Origin: Saccharum officinarum
Taxonomy: Eukaryota > Streptophyta > Magnoliopsida > Poales > Poaceae
Direction: 5' to 3'
Length of the DNA: 64,000 nt
Assembly (NCBI GenBank): GCA_020631735.1
Contig: CM036168.1
Span: 95,584,932 to 95,648,931 of the forward strand
Below the pieces are notes generated by a model, which saw only the letters and a list, made by a program, of their open reading frames with translations, searched no databases and was not told where the DNA came from. Positions 9,557 through 19,726 of this stretch are shown here, piece by piece. Made by a program: the position numbers and the translations under genes. How positions within the stretch are numbered: position 1 is the first letter of the stretch; each line of letters begins with the position of its first letter.

Positions 9557-12500
9557 AACTCCACCTATGTTGACTGGAAGACTTTCTTAAGTCGTCTCAA
9601 CATAGCCGGTCCCAAGCCCGGGTAAAGGAGGAGGGTGTGTTAAGGTCTGGCAAACCAACAGTAAAAAAAACAGCCACTCTCATGGATTTGAAACCCACAA
9701 GAGATTCGTTGGGGCGTAACCCTCTTAGCGACGCGCTACATCGGAACCCGGGTGTGGTGTTAAATGGGCAAGGGCCGGGTCGTCATCCCCTTAGTGGCGC
9801 GTCGTATCGTGACCCGGGTACGATGAAAAATGAGCAAGGGTCGGGCCGTCGCAACCTTAGTGGCGCGCTACATCTACGCCCGGGTGTAGTGAAAAATGAG
9901 CAAGGGTCTTCGCACTTCCCTCGACGGGTGCGAAGGGTAAGGAAGCTAGCCGAGCCAACTAGGATTCGTCTAGGTAGCTGGAATGTAGGGTCCCTAACGG
10001 GTAAGCTAAGAGAGCTAGTCGATGCAGCAATTAGAAGGCGTGTAAATATTCTATGCGTTCAGGAGACTAAATGGAAGGGCCAGAAGGCGAAGGAGGTGGA
10101 GGATACTGGCTTCAAACTTTGGTACACGGGGACAACATCGGGTAGGAATGGTGTAGGCATCTTGATCGATAGGAGCCTTAAGGATGGAGTCGTTGATGTT
10201 AGGAGGCAAGGCGACCGGATTATCTTGGTCAAGCTGCTAGTTGGAGATTCAGCTCTGAATGTGATCAGTGCCTATGCCCCTCAGGTAGGTCTTAGCGAGG
10301 GCACCAAGAGGCAGTTTTGGGAAGATCTTGATAGCATGGTTAGTACCGTGCCTATCAGCGAGAAACTCTTTATAGGAGGAGACCTCAACGGCCATGTTGG
10401 TGCGACTAATGTAGGTTTCGAGCGGGTGCACGGGGGGTTCGGGTATGGTAGTAGGAATCAAGAGGGGGAGGATGTTTTGAACTTCGCGCTGGCCTATGAC
10501 TTGTTGATAGCGAACACCCTCTTTAGGAAGAGGGAATCTCATCTAGTAACCTTTCGTAGTGGACAACACTCGAGCCAGATCGACTTTATCCTTGCAAGGA
10601 GGGAGGATAGACGTGCTTGCTTTGATTGTAAGGTGTTACCTGGGGAGTGTGTTGTCCCTCAACATAAGCTTGTGGTGGCGGACTTTCGCTTTCGGGTACG
10701 TGTCCACCGGGACAAACGGGCCAAGATTGCGAGAACGAAGTGGTGGAAGCTTAGAGGGGAAGCAGTGCAGAAGTTTAAGGAGAGGATGCTAGACGAGGGA
10801 CCTTTGGAAGAAGGAGAAGATGCCGACGACATGTGGCTAAAGATGGCAACATGTGTCCGGAATGTGGCTTCGGAAGTGTTTGGCGTGAGTAGGGGAGGCA
10901 AACGGGAAGCGAAAGACACATGGTGGTGGAATGACGAGGTGCAAAGGGCTATTAGGGAGAAGAAGGAGTGTTTCAAGCGTCTCCACCATGACAAGAGTGT
11001 AGCCAACATCGAGGACTATAAAATAGCGAAGAGGGTTGCAAAGCGAGCTGTGAGTGTAGCAAAAGGTCAGGCGTATGATGGCCTTTATCAGCGGCTAGGC
11101 ACGAAGGAAGGGGAGAAGGACATTTATAGGATGGCTAGAACCCGTGAGAGGAAGACAAGGGACATCAACCAAATAAAATGCATCAAGGATGGGACAGATC
11201 GACTTCTGGTGAAGGATGAGGAGATCAAGGACAGATGGAGAGAGTACTTCGACAAGCTGTTTAATGGGGAGAATGAGGGTCCTGCCCTTGAGTTGGACGA
11301 CTCATTTGACGATACCAACAGACGCTTTGTGAGGAGAATTCAGGAGGCAGAGATCGGAGAGGCTTTGAAGAGGATGAAGGGAGATAAAGCGATGGGCCCT
11401 GATGGTATCCCCATTGAGGTGTGGAGATACCTAGGCGCCAGAGCGATAGTATGGTTAACTAAGCTTTTTAACCTTATTTTTCGGTCAAACAAGATGCCTG
11501 AAGAATGGAGGAGAAGTATATTAGTACCTATCTTCATGAACAAGGGAGATGTTCAAAGTTGTACTAACTACCGTGGGATTAAGCTGATGAGTCATACGAT
11601 GAAGCTCTGGGAGAGGGTTATCGAGCATCGCCTAAGGAGAGTGACACATGTGACCCAGAATCAGTTTGGGTTCATGCCTGGTAGGTCGACCATGGAGGCG
11701 ATTTTCTTATTACGACAATTGATGGAGAGATATAGGGAGCAGAAGAAGGACTTGCACATGGTCTTTATTGACCTCGAGAAGGCATATGACAAAGTACCGA
11801 GAAATGTCATGTGGTGGGCCTTGGAAAAGCACAAAGTCCCAACTAAGTACGTTACCCTCATCAAGGATATGTACAGGGATGTGGTGACGTTTGTCCGAAC
11901 ATGTGATGGCGACACCAGTGACTTTCCAATTAAAATAGGACTGCATCAGGGGTCAGCTTTGAGCCCTTATTTATTTGCTTTGGTGATGGATGAGGTCACA
12001 AGGGACATACAAGGTGATATCCCTTGGTGTATGCTCTTTGCTGATGATGTGGTGCTAGTTGACGACAGTAGGGCGGGAGTTAATAGGAAGTTAGAACTAT
12101 GGAGGCACACGTTAGAGTCGAAAGGGTTCAGACTTAGTAGGACTAAGACCGAGTATATGAGGTGCGATTTCAGCGTGACTAGGCACGAGGAGGGAGACGT
12201 TAGCCTCGATGGGCAAGTGGTGGCCAAGAAGGATACTTTTCGGTATTTAGGGTCGATGCTACAAAAGGATGGAGACATTGATGAAGATGTTAGGCATAGA
12301 ATTTCAGCCGGCTGGTTGAAATGGCGTCAAGCTTCTGGCGTTCTCTGTGACAAAAGGGTGCCTCAGAAGCTGAAAGGTAAGTTCTATAGGACGGCGATTC
12401 GTCCGGCGATGTTATATGGTGCTGAGTGTTGGCCTACAAAAAGGCGACATGTCCAGCAATTGAGTGTAGCGGAGATGCGTATGTTGCGTTGGTGTTGTGG

Positions 12501-12939
12501 GCACACAAGGAGGGATAGAGTACGGAACGACGATATTCGGGATAGGGTTGGGGTGGCACCAATGGAGGAGAAATTGATTCAACATCGGTTGAGATGGTTT
12601 GGACATGTCCAACAGAGGCCTCCTGAGGCGCCGGTGCGTAGTGGAGTTCTGAAGCGGGCCGATAATGTAAAGAGCGGTAGAGGTCGACCTAAACTAACTT
12701 GGGACGAGTCCGTTAAAAGAGATCTTAAGGAGTGGAATATCCCCAAGGATTTAGCTATGGACACGAGCGCTTGGAGATTAGCAATCAACGTGCCTGAACC
12801 GTGACATCTTTTGTCTTGTGCCCTTTATGTCCCTTTATGTGTCTCCCTGTTTCTCGTCTCTTTTGGGTTTCACCTCTAGCCTACCCCAACTTGCTTGGGA
12901 CAAAAGGCTATGTTGTTGTTGTTGTTGTTGTTGTTGTTG
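9557..12939 (+). mobile_element. Full-length RTE-type LINE
   Basis: A 3.4-kb non-LTR retrotransposon with one long ORF, a short 5' leader and a 3' end reading CCTACCCCAACTTGCTTGGG followed by a (TTG)n tail. This tail is typical of plant RTE elements. Perfect 16-bp direct repeats (TAGCCCGTTTAGCCCC) flank it at 9541-9556 and 12940-12955. The target lies inside the left TIR of the Mutator-like element, so the LINE is the younger insertion. The perfect duplication and intact ORF imply a recent insertion. Confidence 0.92.
9682..12804 (+). CDS. LINE polyprotein: AP-type endonuclease plus reverse transcriptase
   Basis: This 1040-residue protein nicks target DNA and copies the element RNA by target-primed reverse transcription. 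The N-terminal third (about residues 95-340) is an apurinic-type endonuclease with WNVG, QETKW, DLNG and SQIDFIL motifs in order. The reverse transcriptase (about 600-830) has [32 protein letters not shown] and the catalytic FADD near residue 785. The C-terminus has the [11 protein letters not shown] motif common in plant RTE-clade proteins. I chose the first in-frame ATG; the frame is open further upstream to a GTG at 9637. There is no internal stop or frameshift, which is unusual for genomic LINE copies. All catalytic motifs look intact, so the protein may be functional. Confidence 0.92.
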   Translation: MDLKPTRDSLGRNPLSDALHRNPGVVLNGQGPGRHPLSGASYRDPGTMKNEQGSGRRNLSGALHLRPGVVKNEQGSSHFPRRVRRVRKLAEPTRIRLGSWNVGSLTGKLRELVDAAIRRRVNILCVQETKWKGQKAKEVEDTGFKLWYTGTTSGRNGVGILIDRSLKDGVVDVRRQGDRIILVKLLVGDSALNVISAYAPQVGLSEGTKRQFWEDLDSMVSTVPISEKLFIGGDLNGHVGATNVGFERVHGGFGYGSRNQEGEDVLNFALAYDLLIANTLFRKRESHLVTFRSGQHSSQIDFILARREDRRACFDCKVLPGECVVPQHKLVVADFRFRVRVHRDKRAKIARTKWWKLRGEAVQKFKERMLDEGPLEEGEDADDMWLKMATCVRNVASEVFGVSRGGKREAKDTWWWNDEVQRAIREKKECFKRLHHDKSVANIEDYKIAKRVAKRAVSVAKGQAYDGLYQRLGTKEGEKDIYRMARTRERKTRDINQIKCIKDGTDRLLVKDEEIKDRWREYFDKLFNGENEGPALELDDSFDDTNRRFVRRIQEAEIGEALKRMKGDKAMGPDGIPIEVWRYLGARAIVWLTKLFNLIFRSNKMPEEWRRSILVPIFMNKGDVQSCTNYRGIKLMSHTMKLWERVIEHRLRRVTHVTQNQFGFMPGRSTMEAIFLLRQLMERYREQKKDLHMVFIDLEKAYDKVPRNVMWWALEKHKVPTKYVTLIKDMYRDVVTFVRTCDGDTSDFPIKIGLHQGSALSPYLFALVMDEVTRDIQGDIPWCMLFADDVVLVDDSRAGVNRKLELWRHTLESKGFRLSRTKTEYMRCDFSVTRHEEGDVSLDGQVVAKKDTFRYLGSMLQKDGDIDEDVRHRISAGWLKWRQASGVLCDKRVPQKLKGKFYRTAIRPAMLYGAECWPTKRRHVQQLSVAEMRMLRWCCGHTRRDRVRNDDIRDRVGVAPMEEKLIQHRLRWFGHVQQRPPEAPVRSGVLKRADNVKSGRGRPKLTWDESVKRDLKEWNIPKDLAMDTSAWRLAINVPEP

Positions 12940-12940
12940 T
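12910..12940 (+). repeat. (TTG)n microsatellite tail of the LINE
   Basis: About ten TGT/TTG units form the 3' terminus of the LINE, directly followed by the target-site duplication. RTE elements in plants end in such short tandem repeats in place of poly(A). Confidence 0.9.
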
Positions 12941-12955
12941 AGCCCGTTTAGCCCC
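12940..12955. repeat. LINE target-site duplication, right copy
   Basis: TAGCCCGTTTAGCCCC is identical to 9541-9556. The TIR of the host Mutator-like element resumes immediately after it. Confidence 0.9.
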
Positions 12956-13427
12956 GTCACCATGCATGGCGGGACAATTGAACTGAAACCCGCCATGCAT
13001 GGTGACGGGGTGCAGGTGCCACGTGGCATGCAGTGGGTAGTGAATGCTGACGTGACTGGGAAACGTGGAAAGGCGTACCCCGCCACGCATCATGGCGGGG
13101 TACGCCTAACCCGCCACAGGTGATGGCGGGGTGTGTACAGGCCCTCTCTCATCGCGTAGTGTGTACAGTAGTGCCCTGCTGCTGCTGCACAGGCCCCCTC
13201 TCTCTCATCGCGTGGTGTGTACAGTAGTGCACAGGCCCTCTCTCTCATCGCGTGGTGTGTACAGTAGTGCCCTGCTGCTGCTGTCCCGCAGCCGCATGGA
13301 GCTCACAGCTACTGTTGGAGCTCAAGCACCAAGGAGGAGTCCAGCCTCCTTTTGAAAGTGTTTCTGTACGATACATTCATTGCCTGCAGGTGGTTTAATT
13401 TTCGTGTAACCAGTGGTGACAAGTTTA

Positions 13428-13621
13428 GGGTGTGTTTAGTTCCTGAAATTTTTTGACTTTGGCTACGGTAGCACTTTCGTTTGTATTTATCAATTAGTGT
13501 CCAAACATTTGTTTAGTTCGCGTAATTAGTTTTTTTCGTCTACATTTAATGCTCTATGCATGTGTTCAAATATTCGATATGACGGGGGAATCTTGAAAAT
13601 TTTTGGGAACGAAACAGGGCC
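13428..13621. mobile_element. Tourist-like (PIF/Harbinger) MITE
   Basis: TIRs read GGGTGTGTTTAGTTCC and GGGAACGAAACAGGGCC, flanked by TTA on both sides (13425-13427 and 13622-13624). TTA is the usual target of PIF/Harbinger elements. It lies inside the Mutator-like element and has no coding capacity. Confidence 0.75.
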
Positions 13622-13718
13622 TTAGTGGAAGTAACCTGCTACTGTGCATGGCTGACTAAAGGAGGGGGTGCCTAAGCTCGCTGCAGGCAGCAGCTATATG
13701 CCCACCGCTTTTATATAC

Positions 13719-13864
13719 AACCGGTTCCAAATTATAGGATGTTTTAGCTCTTTTTAGATACATTGCTTTTGTTATGTATCTAGACATAATATGTATTTAG
13801 GTGCGTAACAAAATCTAGCTACGTATTTAGAAAAATCAAAATATCTTATAATTTAGAACGGAGA
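13719..13864. mobile_element. Stowaway-like (Tc1/mariner) MITE
   Basis: The ends carry CCGGTTCCAAATTATAGGATG and CATCTTATAATTTAGAACGGAG-like inverted sequence. The GTTCCAAATTATA/TATAATTTGGAACGGAG ends are typical of a widespread grass Stowaway group. Two related copies lie at 17821-17942 and 19091-19213. Confidence 0.65.
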
Positions 13865-14177
13865 GCGCAGAAATGAACATGGAACAGTGTTTCTGACTTT
13901 GTTTGGAAAGTAATTATTTGAGAGATGTGGATGAAAGTGTTTCTGTACGATACGATAAATTTCATGTAGGATATATATGTATAATTTTGTGCAAGAAGTA
14001 ACTCAAAAGAAGCTACTAGTTTTTCAGCTTCTAAACCTCTGGAACGTAGACTAGCTCATCATATTTATATTTTTTTTCTTGTTCAACCGTGGTCGGCGAA
14101 GGGGGCAAAATACTGCAGATTGGCACTGATCTTGGATCGAGATTGAGACACCGGGAAGGGAGAGACAGAGACCCACC

Positions 14178-14797
14178 CAGGGTTTTTTTACCGACCGGTC
14201 ACCCCAAACCGCCGGCCTCTGGTTCCGGTTTACCGGTCCGGTTTACCGGTAACCGGTCGAATTTAAATTTGAATTCAAACGCGCCTTCGGTTCGGTTTGT
14301 CACCGGTTTACCGGGCGGTTTGGAGCGGTAACTGCTCGGTTTGAGCGGTTTACCGCTCGGTTTGAGTTTGGAATTTTCTTTTTTCTTTTTTTCAAACTTC
14401 TATACGTATAAATAAATATTAAACGAACTCGAATTTGAAAAAAATTTACACCATTGGCTTCTATAAATCATGAACTATTTTTAGGAATTTTTTCAGCATT
14501 TTTTGTTTTTTCAAATTTTAAATTTGAATTGGGGGGCCTTAACGGGGCAGGACCGGGATTTTTTTTCTTTTTTTTTCAAACTTCTATACGTATAAATAAA
14601 TACTAAACGAACTCGAATTTGAAAATTTTTTACACCATTGGCTTCTATAAATCATGAACTATTTTTAGGAATTTTTTCAGCATTTTTTTTAAAAATTTTA
14701 AATTTGAATTTGGGGAATACCTAACCGGACCGGACCGGAACCGGTCTTGCCCGGTTAGGCCGGTAACCGCGGTTTACCGAGCGGTTTTTTAACCCTG
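14178..14797. mobile_element. Non-autonomous hAT-like element
   Basis: It begins CAGGGTTTTTTTACCG and ends CGGTTTTTTAACCCTG, inverted termini of the CAGGG hAT type. Perfect 8-bp duplications GACCCACC flank it at 14170-14177 and 14798-14805, the diagnostic length for hAT. The interior has many ACCGGTTTACCGG motifs and a duplicated block of about 150 bp (around 14376-14535 and 14563-14715) sharing CTTCTATACGTATAAATAAA and ACACCATTGGCTTCTATAAA. No transposase is encoded. Confidence 0.88.
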
Positions 14798-15053
14798 GAC
14801 CCACCACAGATCAAGAAGAAGCCATGGCCCAAGGTTGGTTCTGTTTGGGAAAAGCTGGAAGATTCTTGAATGAGGCTAGCAGTGCAGTGATGCTGTGTGG
14901 CCTGTGGGACAGCAGCTGGACTCCTCCTTGGTGCTTGAGCTCCAACAGTAGATGTGAGCTCCCTGCGGCTGCGGGACAGCAGCAGCAGGGCACTACTGTA
15001 CACACCACGCGATAAGAGAGAGAGGGCATGTGCAGCTGTGCTTGCTTGCTGAA

Positions 15054-15296
15054 GGGCCTGTTTAGTTGCCCATGCAACCTAAAAAAGTTTGCACAGTACC
15101 TGTCACATCGAATCTTGCGGCACATGCATGGAGTACTAAATGTAGATGAAAGAAAAAACTAATTACAGAGTTTAGTTGTAAATCACGAGACAAATCTTTT
15201 GAGCCTAATTAGTCCATGATTGGACACAAATTGCCAAATAAAACGAAAAGTGCTGCAGTAGCCGATCCTAAACTTTTTCACCAACTAAACAACCCC
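15054..15296. mobile_element. Tourist-like MITE
   Basis: TIRs GGGCCTGTTTAGTTG and CAACTAAACAACCCC are flanked by GAA on both sides, a plausible 3-bp duplication. It is a close relative of 5871-6086. It lies inside the right arm of the Mutator-like element. Confidence 0.75.
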
Positions 15297-15657
15297 GAAG
15301 TTGCTTTTCTGTGGGCCACGCCGACATCCTGCAGGTGGAGGTAGTGAAGGACAACAAGCTCGGCCACACGCTGCCTACGCGCTGGGGCTGTATCCCGCCA
15401 TCACATGTGGCGGGTTAGACGTACCCCGCCATGATGCGTGGCGGGGTACACCTTTCCACGTTTCCTAGCCACGTCAGCATTCACTACCCACTGCATGCCA
15501 CGTGACACCTGCACCCCGCCACCATGCATGGCGGGGTTCAGTTCAATTGCCCGCCATGCATAGTGACGGGGCCAAACGGGCTAGTTTTTTAAAAAAATTC
15601 AAATCCGGGTCAAATTCAAAATATGTTTTAAATTTGGGCTAAAAATAAAAAAAATTC

Positions 15658-15666
15658 CCTGCCCGC
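15658..15666. repeat. Right 9-bp target-site duplication of the Mutator-like element
   Basis: CCTGCCCGC follows the terminal AAAATTC of the element and is identical to 9457-9465. The transporter leader resumes here. Confidence 0.85.
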
Positions 15667-15849
15667 CCGCTCCAAATCCCCCCGTCACCTACCTCCGCCC
15701 TCCCAGTCCCAGATCCGCCTCCTCCTCGCTCCCTCCCTCCCTCCCTCCCTCCCTTCTAGATCTCCCGCCCACTCGAGAGTCGAGATCCACCGCCTCCGCG
15801 CCCCCTCACCGGAACAGCAGCGCGAGGAAGCAGGGGGCAGAGGCCAGCC
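15667..15849 (+). promoter_or_regulatory. 5'UTR/proximal leader of the transporter gene
   Basis: A CT-rich leader with a (CTCC)n run around 15731-15753, typical of grass 5'UTRs. It is cut off from its probable upstream promoter by the Mutator-like element that ends at 15657. No convincing TATA box lies between the element and the ATG. Confidence 0.5.
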
Positions 15850-16935
15850 ATGGGCAAGGAAAGGGCCAGCGGCGGCGGCGGCGGCGGCGACGGCGGCATG
15901 TCGGAGTCGGTGATCCGCAAGGTCCTGATCTCCTACATGTACGTGGCAGTGTGGATCTTCCTCTCCTTCTCTGTGATCGTCTACAACAAGTACATCCTCG
16001 ACCCCAAGATGTACAACTGGCCCTTCCCCATCTCCCTCACCATGGTGCACATGGCCTTCTGCTCCTCGCTCGCCGTCGCGCTCGTCCGCGTCCTCCGCGT
16101 CGTCGACCTCCCTTCCTCGCCCGCCATGACGTCGCAGCTCTACGTCTCCTCCGTGGTGCCCATCGGCGCGCTATACTCGCTCTCGCTTTGGTTCTCCAAC
16201 TCCGCCTACATCTACCTCTCCGTCTCCTTCATCCAGATGCTCAAGGCGCTCATGCCCGTCGCCGTCTACTCCATCGGGGTGCTCTTCAAGAAGGAGACCT
16301 TCAAGTCCTCCGCCATGCTCAACATGCTCTCCATCTCCTTCGGCGTCGCCATTGCCGCCTACGGCGAGGCCCGCTTCGACGCCCGCGGCGTCGCCCTGCA
16401 GCTCGCCGCCGTCGCCTTCGAGGCCACGCGCCTCGTCCTCATCCAGATCCTCCTGACCTCCAAGGGCATCTCCCTCAACCCCATCACCTCGCTCTACTAC
16501 GTCGCGCCCTGCTGCCTCGCCTTCCTCGTCGTGCCCTGGGTCTTCGTCGAGCTGCCCAGGCTGCGCGCCGTTGGCAGCTTCCAACCGGACCTCTTTGTCT
16601 TCGGCACCAACTCGCTCTGCGCCTTCGCGCTCAACCTCGCCGTCTTCCTGCTCGTCGGCAAGACGTCCGCTCTCACCATGAACGTCGCAGGCGTCGTCAA
16701 GGACTGGCTGCTCATCGCCTTCTCCTGGTCCGTCATCCGCGACACCGTCACCCCCATCAACCTCTTCGGCTACGGGATCGCCTTCCTCGGGGTGGGCTAC
16801 TACAACCACGTCAAGCTGCAGGCGCTCAAGGCCAAGGAGGCGCAGAAGAAGGCGGCGCAGGCCGACGAGGAGGCCGGCTCGCTGCTGCAGGAGCGCGACT
16901 CGCTCGGCGACCGCAAGACTGACAACCAGGCCTAG
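15850..16935 (+). CDS. Nucleotide-sugar/triose-phosphate translocator family protein (KD clade)
   Basis: This 361-residue membrane protein belongs to the drug/metabolite transporter superfamily, TPT/NST branch. Plant members exchange nucleotide sugars or sugar phosphates across Golgi/ER or plastid membranes. After a Gly-rich N-terminus (GGGGGGDGG) come about ten hydrophobic segments between residues 25 and 325. The VVKDW motif near residue 280 places it in the group with Lys-Asp at the substrate site, which includes Arabidopsis proteins annotated as probable sugar phosphate/phosphate translocators (At3g14410, At3g17430 type). The charged C-terminal tail ([18 protein letters not shown]) faces the cytosol in relatives. 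There is no plastid transit peptide. The ATG has a strong context (GCCATGG). Third positions are almost all G/C, as in many grass genes. The gene has one exon, and its leader was interrupted by a Mutator-like element. The substrate is unknown. Confidence 0.9.
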   Translation: MGKERASGGGGGGDGGMSESVIRKVLISYMYVAVWIFLSFSVIVYNKYILDPKMYNWPFPISLTMVHMAFCSSLAVALVRVLRVVDLPSSPAMTSQLYVSSVVPIGALYSLSLWFSNSAYIYLSVSFIQMLKALMPVAVYSIGVLFKKETFKSSAMLNMLSISFGVAIAAYGEARFDARGVALQLAAVAFEATRLVLIQILLTSKGISLNPITSLYYVAPCCLAFLVVPWVFVELPRLRAVGSFQPDLFVFGTNSLCAFALNLAVFLLVGKTSALTMNVAGVVKDWLLIAFSWSVIRDTVTPINLFGYGIAFLGVGYYNHVKLQALKAKEAQKKAAQADEEAGSLLQERDSLGDRKTDNQA

Positions 16936-17290
16936 CGAGTGTGACGGATCTCATGATCCAACCACCCTCGCCCGATTCGGTCGGTTCTGAACCCAGCCCC
17001 CCCTGCCTAGTGTACTCCAAATCTGTGATCCAATCCTTACAAGTTTGATGCAAAATTTGTTCATTTCTTGTCTTTGACTTGATCTGGTGGTAGCAAGCCA
17101 AATAAGCACGGGAAAGATGCAAGCTTTGTGTCGAACATGTGAAAAAAAATATATGAGTAATTTTTATCTTTTTTTGGCCAGTTGTAGCTGTTACTACCAC
17201 TTAAACAGTGAGCAAAATTGTTTGCATTCTGTATATTGCTATGATTGGGCTGTTTTGTCTCGTTAATACATCAAAAGTTGGATCCATTGG
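16936..17290 (+). other. 3'UTR and downstream flank of the transporter gene
   Basis: The sequence turns AT-rich after the stop, with A-rich runs and TTTTTATCTTTTTTTGG. It probably contains the polyadenylation region. No further ORF of interest is present. Confidence 0.4.
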
Positions 17291-17664
17291 TAACTGATTA
17301 CAAGAATCCAATGCCTAAGTTTATATTCTCACTGCCGGTGTTATTGCTCTAATTATCTTGGAACATTGGACAGGAGACCTGGTGCAAACACCATCTGAAA
17401 ATTGGTGGCTTGATACATGGTTGATTTCCACGGAGCTGGCCTCGGTCGCGTGCTTTGACGCCTAACCCCATTGGTTGATCTTGTGGGGAGTCTTGAGGAA
17501 TTTGTTGTGTAGGGAGCATCAGGACGTAGATCTGCCTGCTGGACCAGAAGAAACTTGGATCTCACAATGTCACTTTTCTTTTTTGGAGCCATACTATTGT
17601 TTTTGCTATTCTTTTTCCATATTTGTTCCGTCCGAGCGCCTGTACTGTATTCACTCAGCGAAGG

Positions 17665-17772
17665 GAACACTGTTTAACCGGCTTATAATTCGTAATTTTC
17701 AGCTTGTTTTTTAGTCAAAACAGTATTTTCTAAAAAAATCAGCTGGAACAGTTCCACCACAAATGAACGGGG
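17665..17772. mobile_element. Degraded MITE-like repeat of the 20349 family
   Basis: CGGCTTATAATTCGTAATTTTCAGC, AAACAGTATTTTCT and the right end GAACGGGGCC match members of the family partly in reverse orientation. It is absent at the equivalent position of the second duplicate, so it inserted after the duplication. Confidence 0.45.
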
Positions 17773-17820
17773 CCTACATCAGTACTTCAAATGACAATCA
17801 CATGACACTGTCTGCATACA

Positions 17821-17942
17821 ACTCCCACTGTTGCAAATTATAGACATTGCTTTTGCTACGCACTTAAATATGCACTACATCTAGATACATAATAAAAAAA
17901 TATATTTAGAAAAGTTAAAATGTCTTGTAATTTGGAATAGAG
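17821..17942. mobile_element. Stowaway-like MITE (copy in duplication 1)
   Basis: ACTCCCACTGTTGCAAATTATAGAC at the left and GTCTTGTAATTTGGAATAGAGT at the right form the inverted ends. It corresponds to 19091-19213 in the second duplicate, so it was present before the duplication. Confidence 0.6.
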
Positions 17943-18093
17943 TTTGTTTCTTCTACTTGTCTTGTCTCAAGCTTTCTGAATCAGTCCGAAGTGTCTGAAA
18001 TTGGACGCCTTGGTCCTTCCCATTGGTTGGATTGAATCCGACGGGGAATCTGAAGAATTGATTGTTTGCGGAGCATCAGCGTTCATCCCCTTA

Positions 18094-18219
18094 GGCCCCA
18101 TTTGGTTAGAGAAATCCAGGCCTGGAATCATTCCTGCTAACGAAATCTTATATAAAATTAAATAGCAATCCTGGACCGGAACTGTTCCTTGGAGTTTTCC
18201 TTGCTAAACGAACGGGGCC
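18094..18219. mobile_element. Tourist-like MITE with TTA duplication
   Basis: TIRs GGCCCCATTTGGTTAG and CTAAACGAACGGGGCC are flanked by TTA at 18091-18093 and 18220-18222. The 126-bp element lies only in copy 1 of the tandem duplication. Confidence 0.75.
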
Positions 18220-18688
18220 TTAATCTACGCTTCCTGAATCAGTCCTTCTGCACTGAAATTGGACGCCTTGTTCCTTCCCATTGGTCGGATTGAATCCAAC
18301 GGGGAATCTGAAGAATTGATTGTTTGCGGAGCATCAGCGTTCATCTACCTGCAGGACTAGAAGAAAGTTGTTTGCTACTCCTTTTTCATTTCATCCCTTG
18401 TTGGCAGAAATCATACGGGAATCAATCATTCAGTGTAGTGAACTCTACAGGAGGGCAGATGCCTAAGAGTTTGTTTTTTTTCTTTGTGTTCTCGATCACA
18501 TTCTTTGAAAGATTCTTCTAGCCAACAGACGTTTTTTTGTGTGTGTGATTCTCGATCACATTCTTTGAAAATGTTTTGTAGAGATTCTAGATTGGGATTC
18601 TCTTAAGAAAAAGAGTGAAAGATGAGAAGGAGATGAATCAGAAACAGACGAAGAAGAGGCAGAGTGAAAGATGAGAAGGTGATGAATC

Positions 18689-19726
18689 ACTGCCGGTGTT
18701 AGTTTTTATTGCTCTAATTATCTTGGGACATTGGACAGGAGACCTGGTGCAAACACCATCTGAAAATTGGTGGCTTCATACATGGTTGATTTCCACGGAG
18801 CTGGCCTCGGTTGGGTGCTTTGACGCCTAACCCCATTGGTTGTTCTTGTGGGGAGTCTTGAGGAATTTGTTGTGTAGTAGGGAGCATCAGGGCGTAGATC
18901 TGCCTGCTGGACCAGAAGAGACTTGGATCCCACAATGTCACTTTTCTTTTTTTGGAGCCAATACTATTGTTTTGCTATTCTTTTTTTTTCTTCCATTTTT
19001 TTGTCCCTTCCGAGCGCCTGTACTGTATTCACTCATTGAAGGGAACTCTACATCAGTACTTCAAATGACAATCACGTGGTACCATCTACAACTCCCTCGG
19101 TTTCAAATTATAGATATTGCTTTTGCTATGCACTTAAATATGGACTATGTCTAGATACATAATAAAAGAAACGTATCTAGAAAAACCAAAAGGTCTTATA
19201 ATTTGGAACGTAGAGAGCATCTTCTATATGGAATGATCTTACTGAAATTCGCAGCTGAGTCTGTTTCTTCTACTTGTCTTGTCTCACGCTTCCTGAATCA
19301 GTCCAAAGTGTCTACACTGAAATTGGACGCCTTGTTCCTTCCAATTGGTTTGATTGAATCCAACGGGCTGAAGAATTGATTGTTTGCGGAGCATCAGCAT
19401 TCATCCCTTGATCTACCTGCAGGGCTAGAAGAAAGTTGTTTGGTACTCCTTTTTTATTTCATTTCATCCCTTGTTGGCAGAAATCGTTCATCCCTTGTTG
19501 CCGAGAACCAATCATTCAGTGATCTCTACAGGAGTGCAGATGCCTAAAAGTTTGGGCAGGGCTCTGGATTCTCCTTGATGTTTTAGATCTGGATTCCCTT
19601 TAGAATTTTTTTTTTGTGATTCTCGATCACATTCTTTGAAAATGTTTGGTAGAGATTCTAGATTGGGATTCGCTTAAGAAAAAGAGTGAAAAAAATGAGA
19701 AGGAGATGAATCGGAAACAGACGAAC
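18689..19726. repeat. Tandem segmental duplication, copy 2
   Basis: A second copy of the unit starting at 17331, offset 1358 bp, ending near AGGAGATGAATCGGAAACAGACGAA. It carries one TTCCTGAATCAGTCC block (19289-19410) where copy 1 has two, and it lacks the 17665 and 18094 MITEs. Confidence 0.75.
19091..19213. mobile_element. Stowaway-like MITE (copy in duplication 2)
   Basis: ACTCCCTCGGTTTCAAATTATAG at the left and GGTCTTATAATTTGGAACGTAGAG at the right resemble the canonical grass CTCCCTCCGTTCCAAATTATA termini. Confidence 0.65.

Larger units (their letters stand above)
9466..15657. mobile_element. Non-autonomous Mutator-like element with long TIRs, carrying nested insertions
   Basis: The ends are inverted copies. 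The left begins GAATTTTTTTTTATTTTTAG and the right ends CTAAAAATAAAAAAAATTC. Inverted similarity continues inward through AACTAGCCCGTTTAGCCCCG, the CCGCCATGCATGG blocks, the CACGTCAGCATTCACTACCCA block and the TGTGTACAGTAGTGCC/GGCACTACTGTACACA blocks. This gives TIRs of several hundred bp when insertions are ignored. Perfect 9-bp duplications flank it. Removing the LINE leaves about 2.8 kb without transposase, so the element is non-autonomous. It contains a LINE (9557-12939), Tourist MITEs (13428-13621, 15054-15296), a Stowaway-like MITE (13719-13864) and a hAT-like element (14178-14797). It ends 192 bp before the transporter ATG. Confidence 0.85.
17331..18655. repeat. Tandem segmental duplication, copy 1
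   Basis: It starts ACTGCCGGTGTTATTGCTC and is repeated at 18689 with about 90% or more identity by eye over the first 250 bp (TTGGACAGGAGACCTGGTGC, GTGCTTTGACGCCTAACCCC). Near 17968-18090 and again at 18229-18345 it contains a block with TTCCTGAATCAGTCC and GAAGAATTGATTGTTTGCGG, so part of the unit is itself duplicated. A MITE (18094-18219) sits between these blocks. No coding sequence was recognised. Confidence 0.75.

Noticed and set aside
15951..16922. Long Arg/His/Leu-rich ORF (323 codons) and antisense Glu/Gly-rich ORF (16171-16809)
   Set aside because: Both are shadows of the GC-rich transporter CDS in other frames. Their composition is low-complexity and no domain is present.
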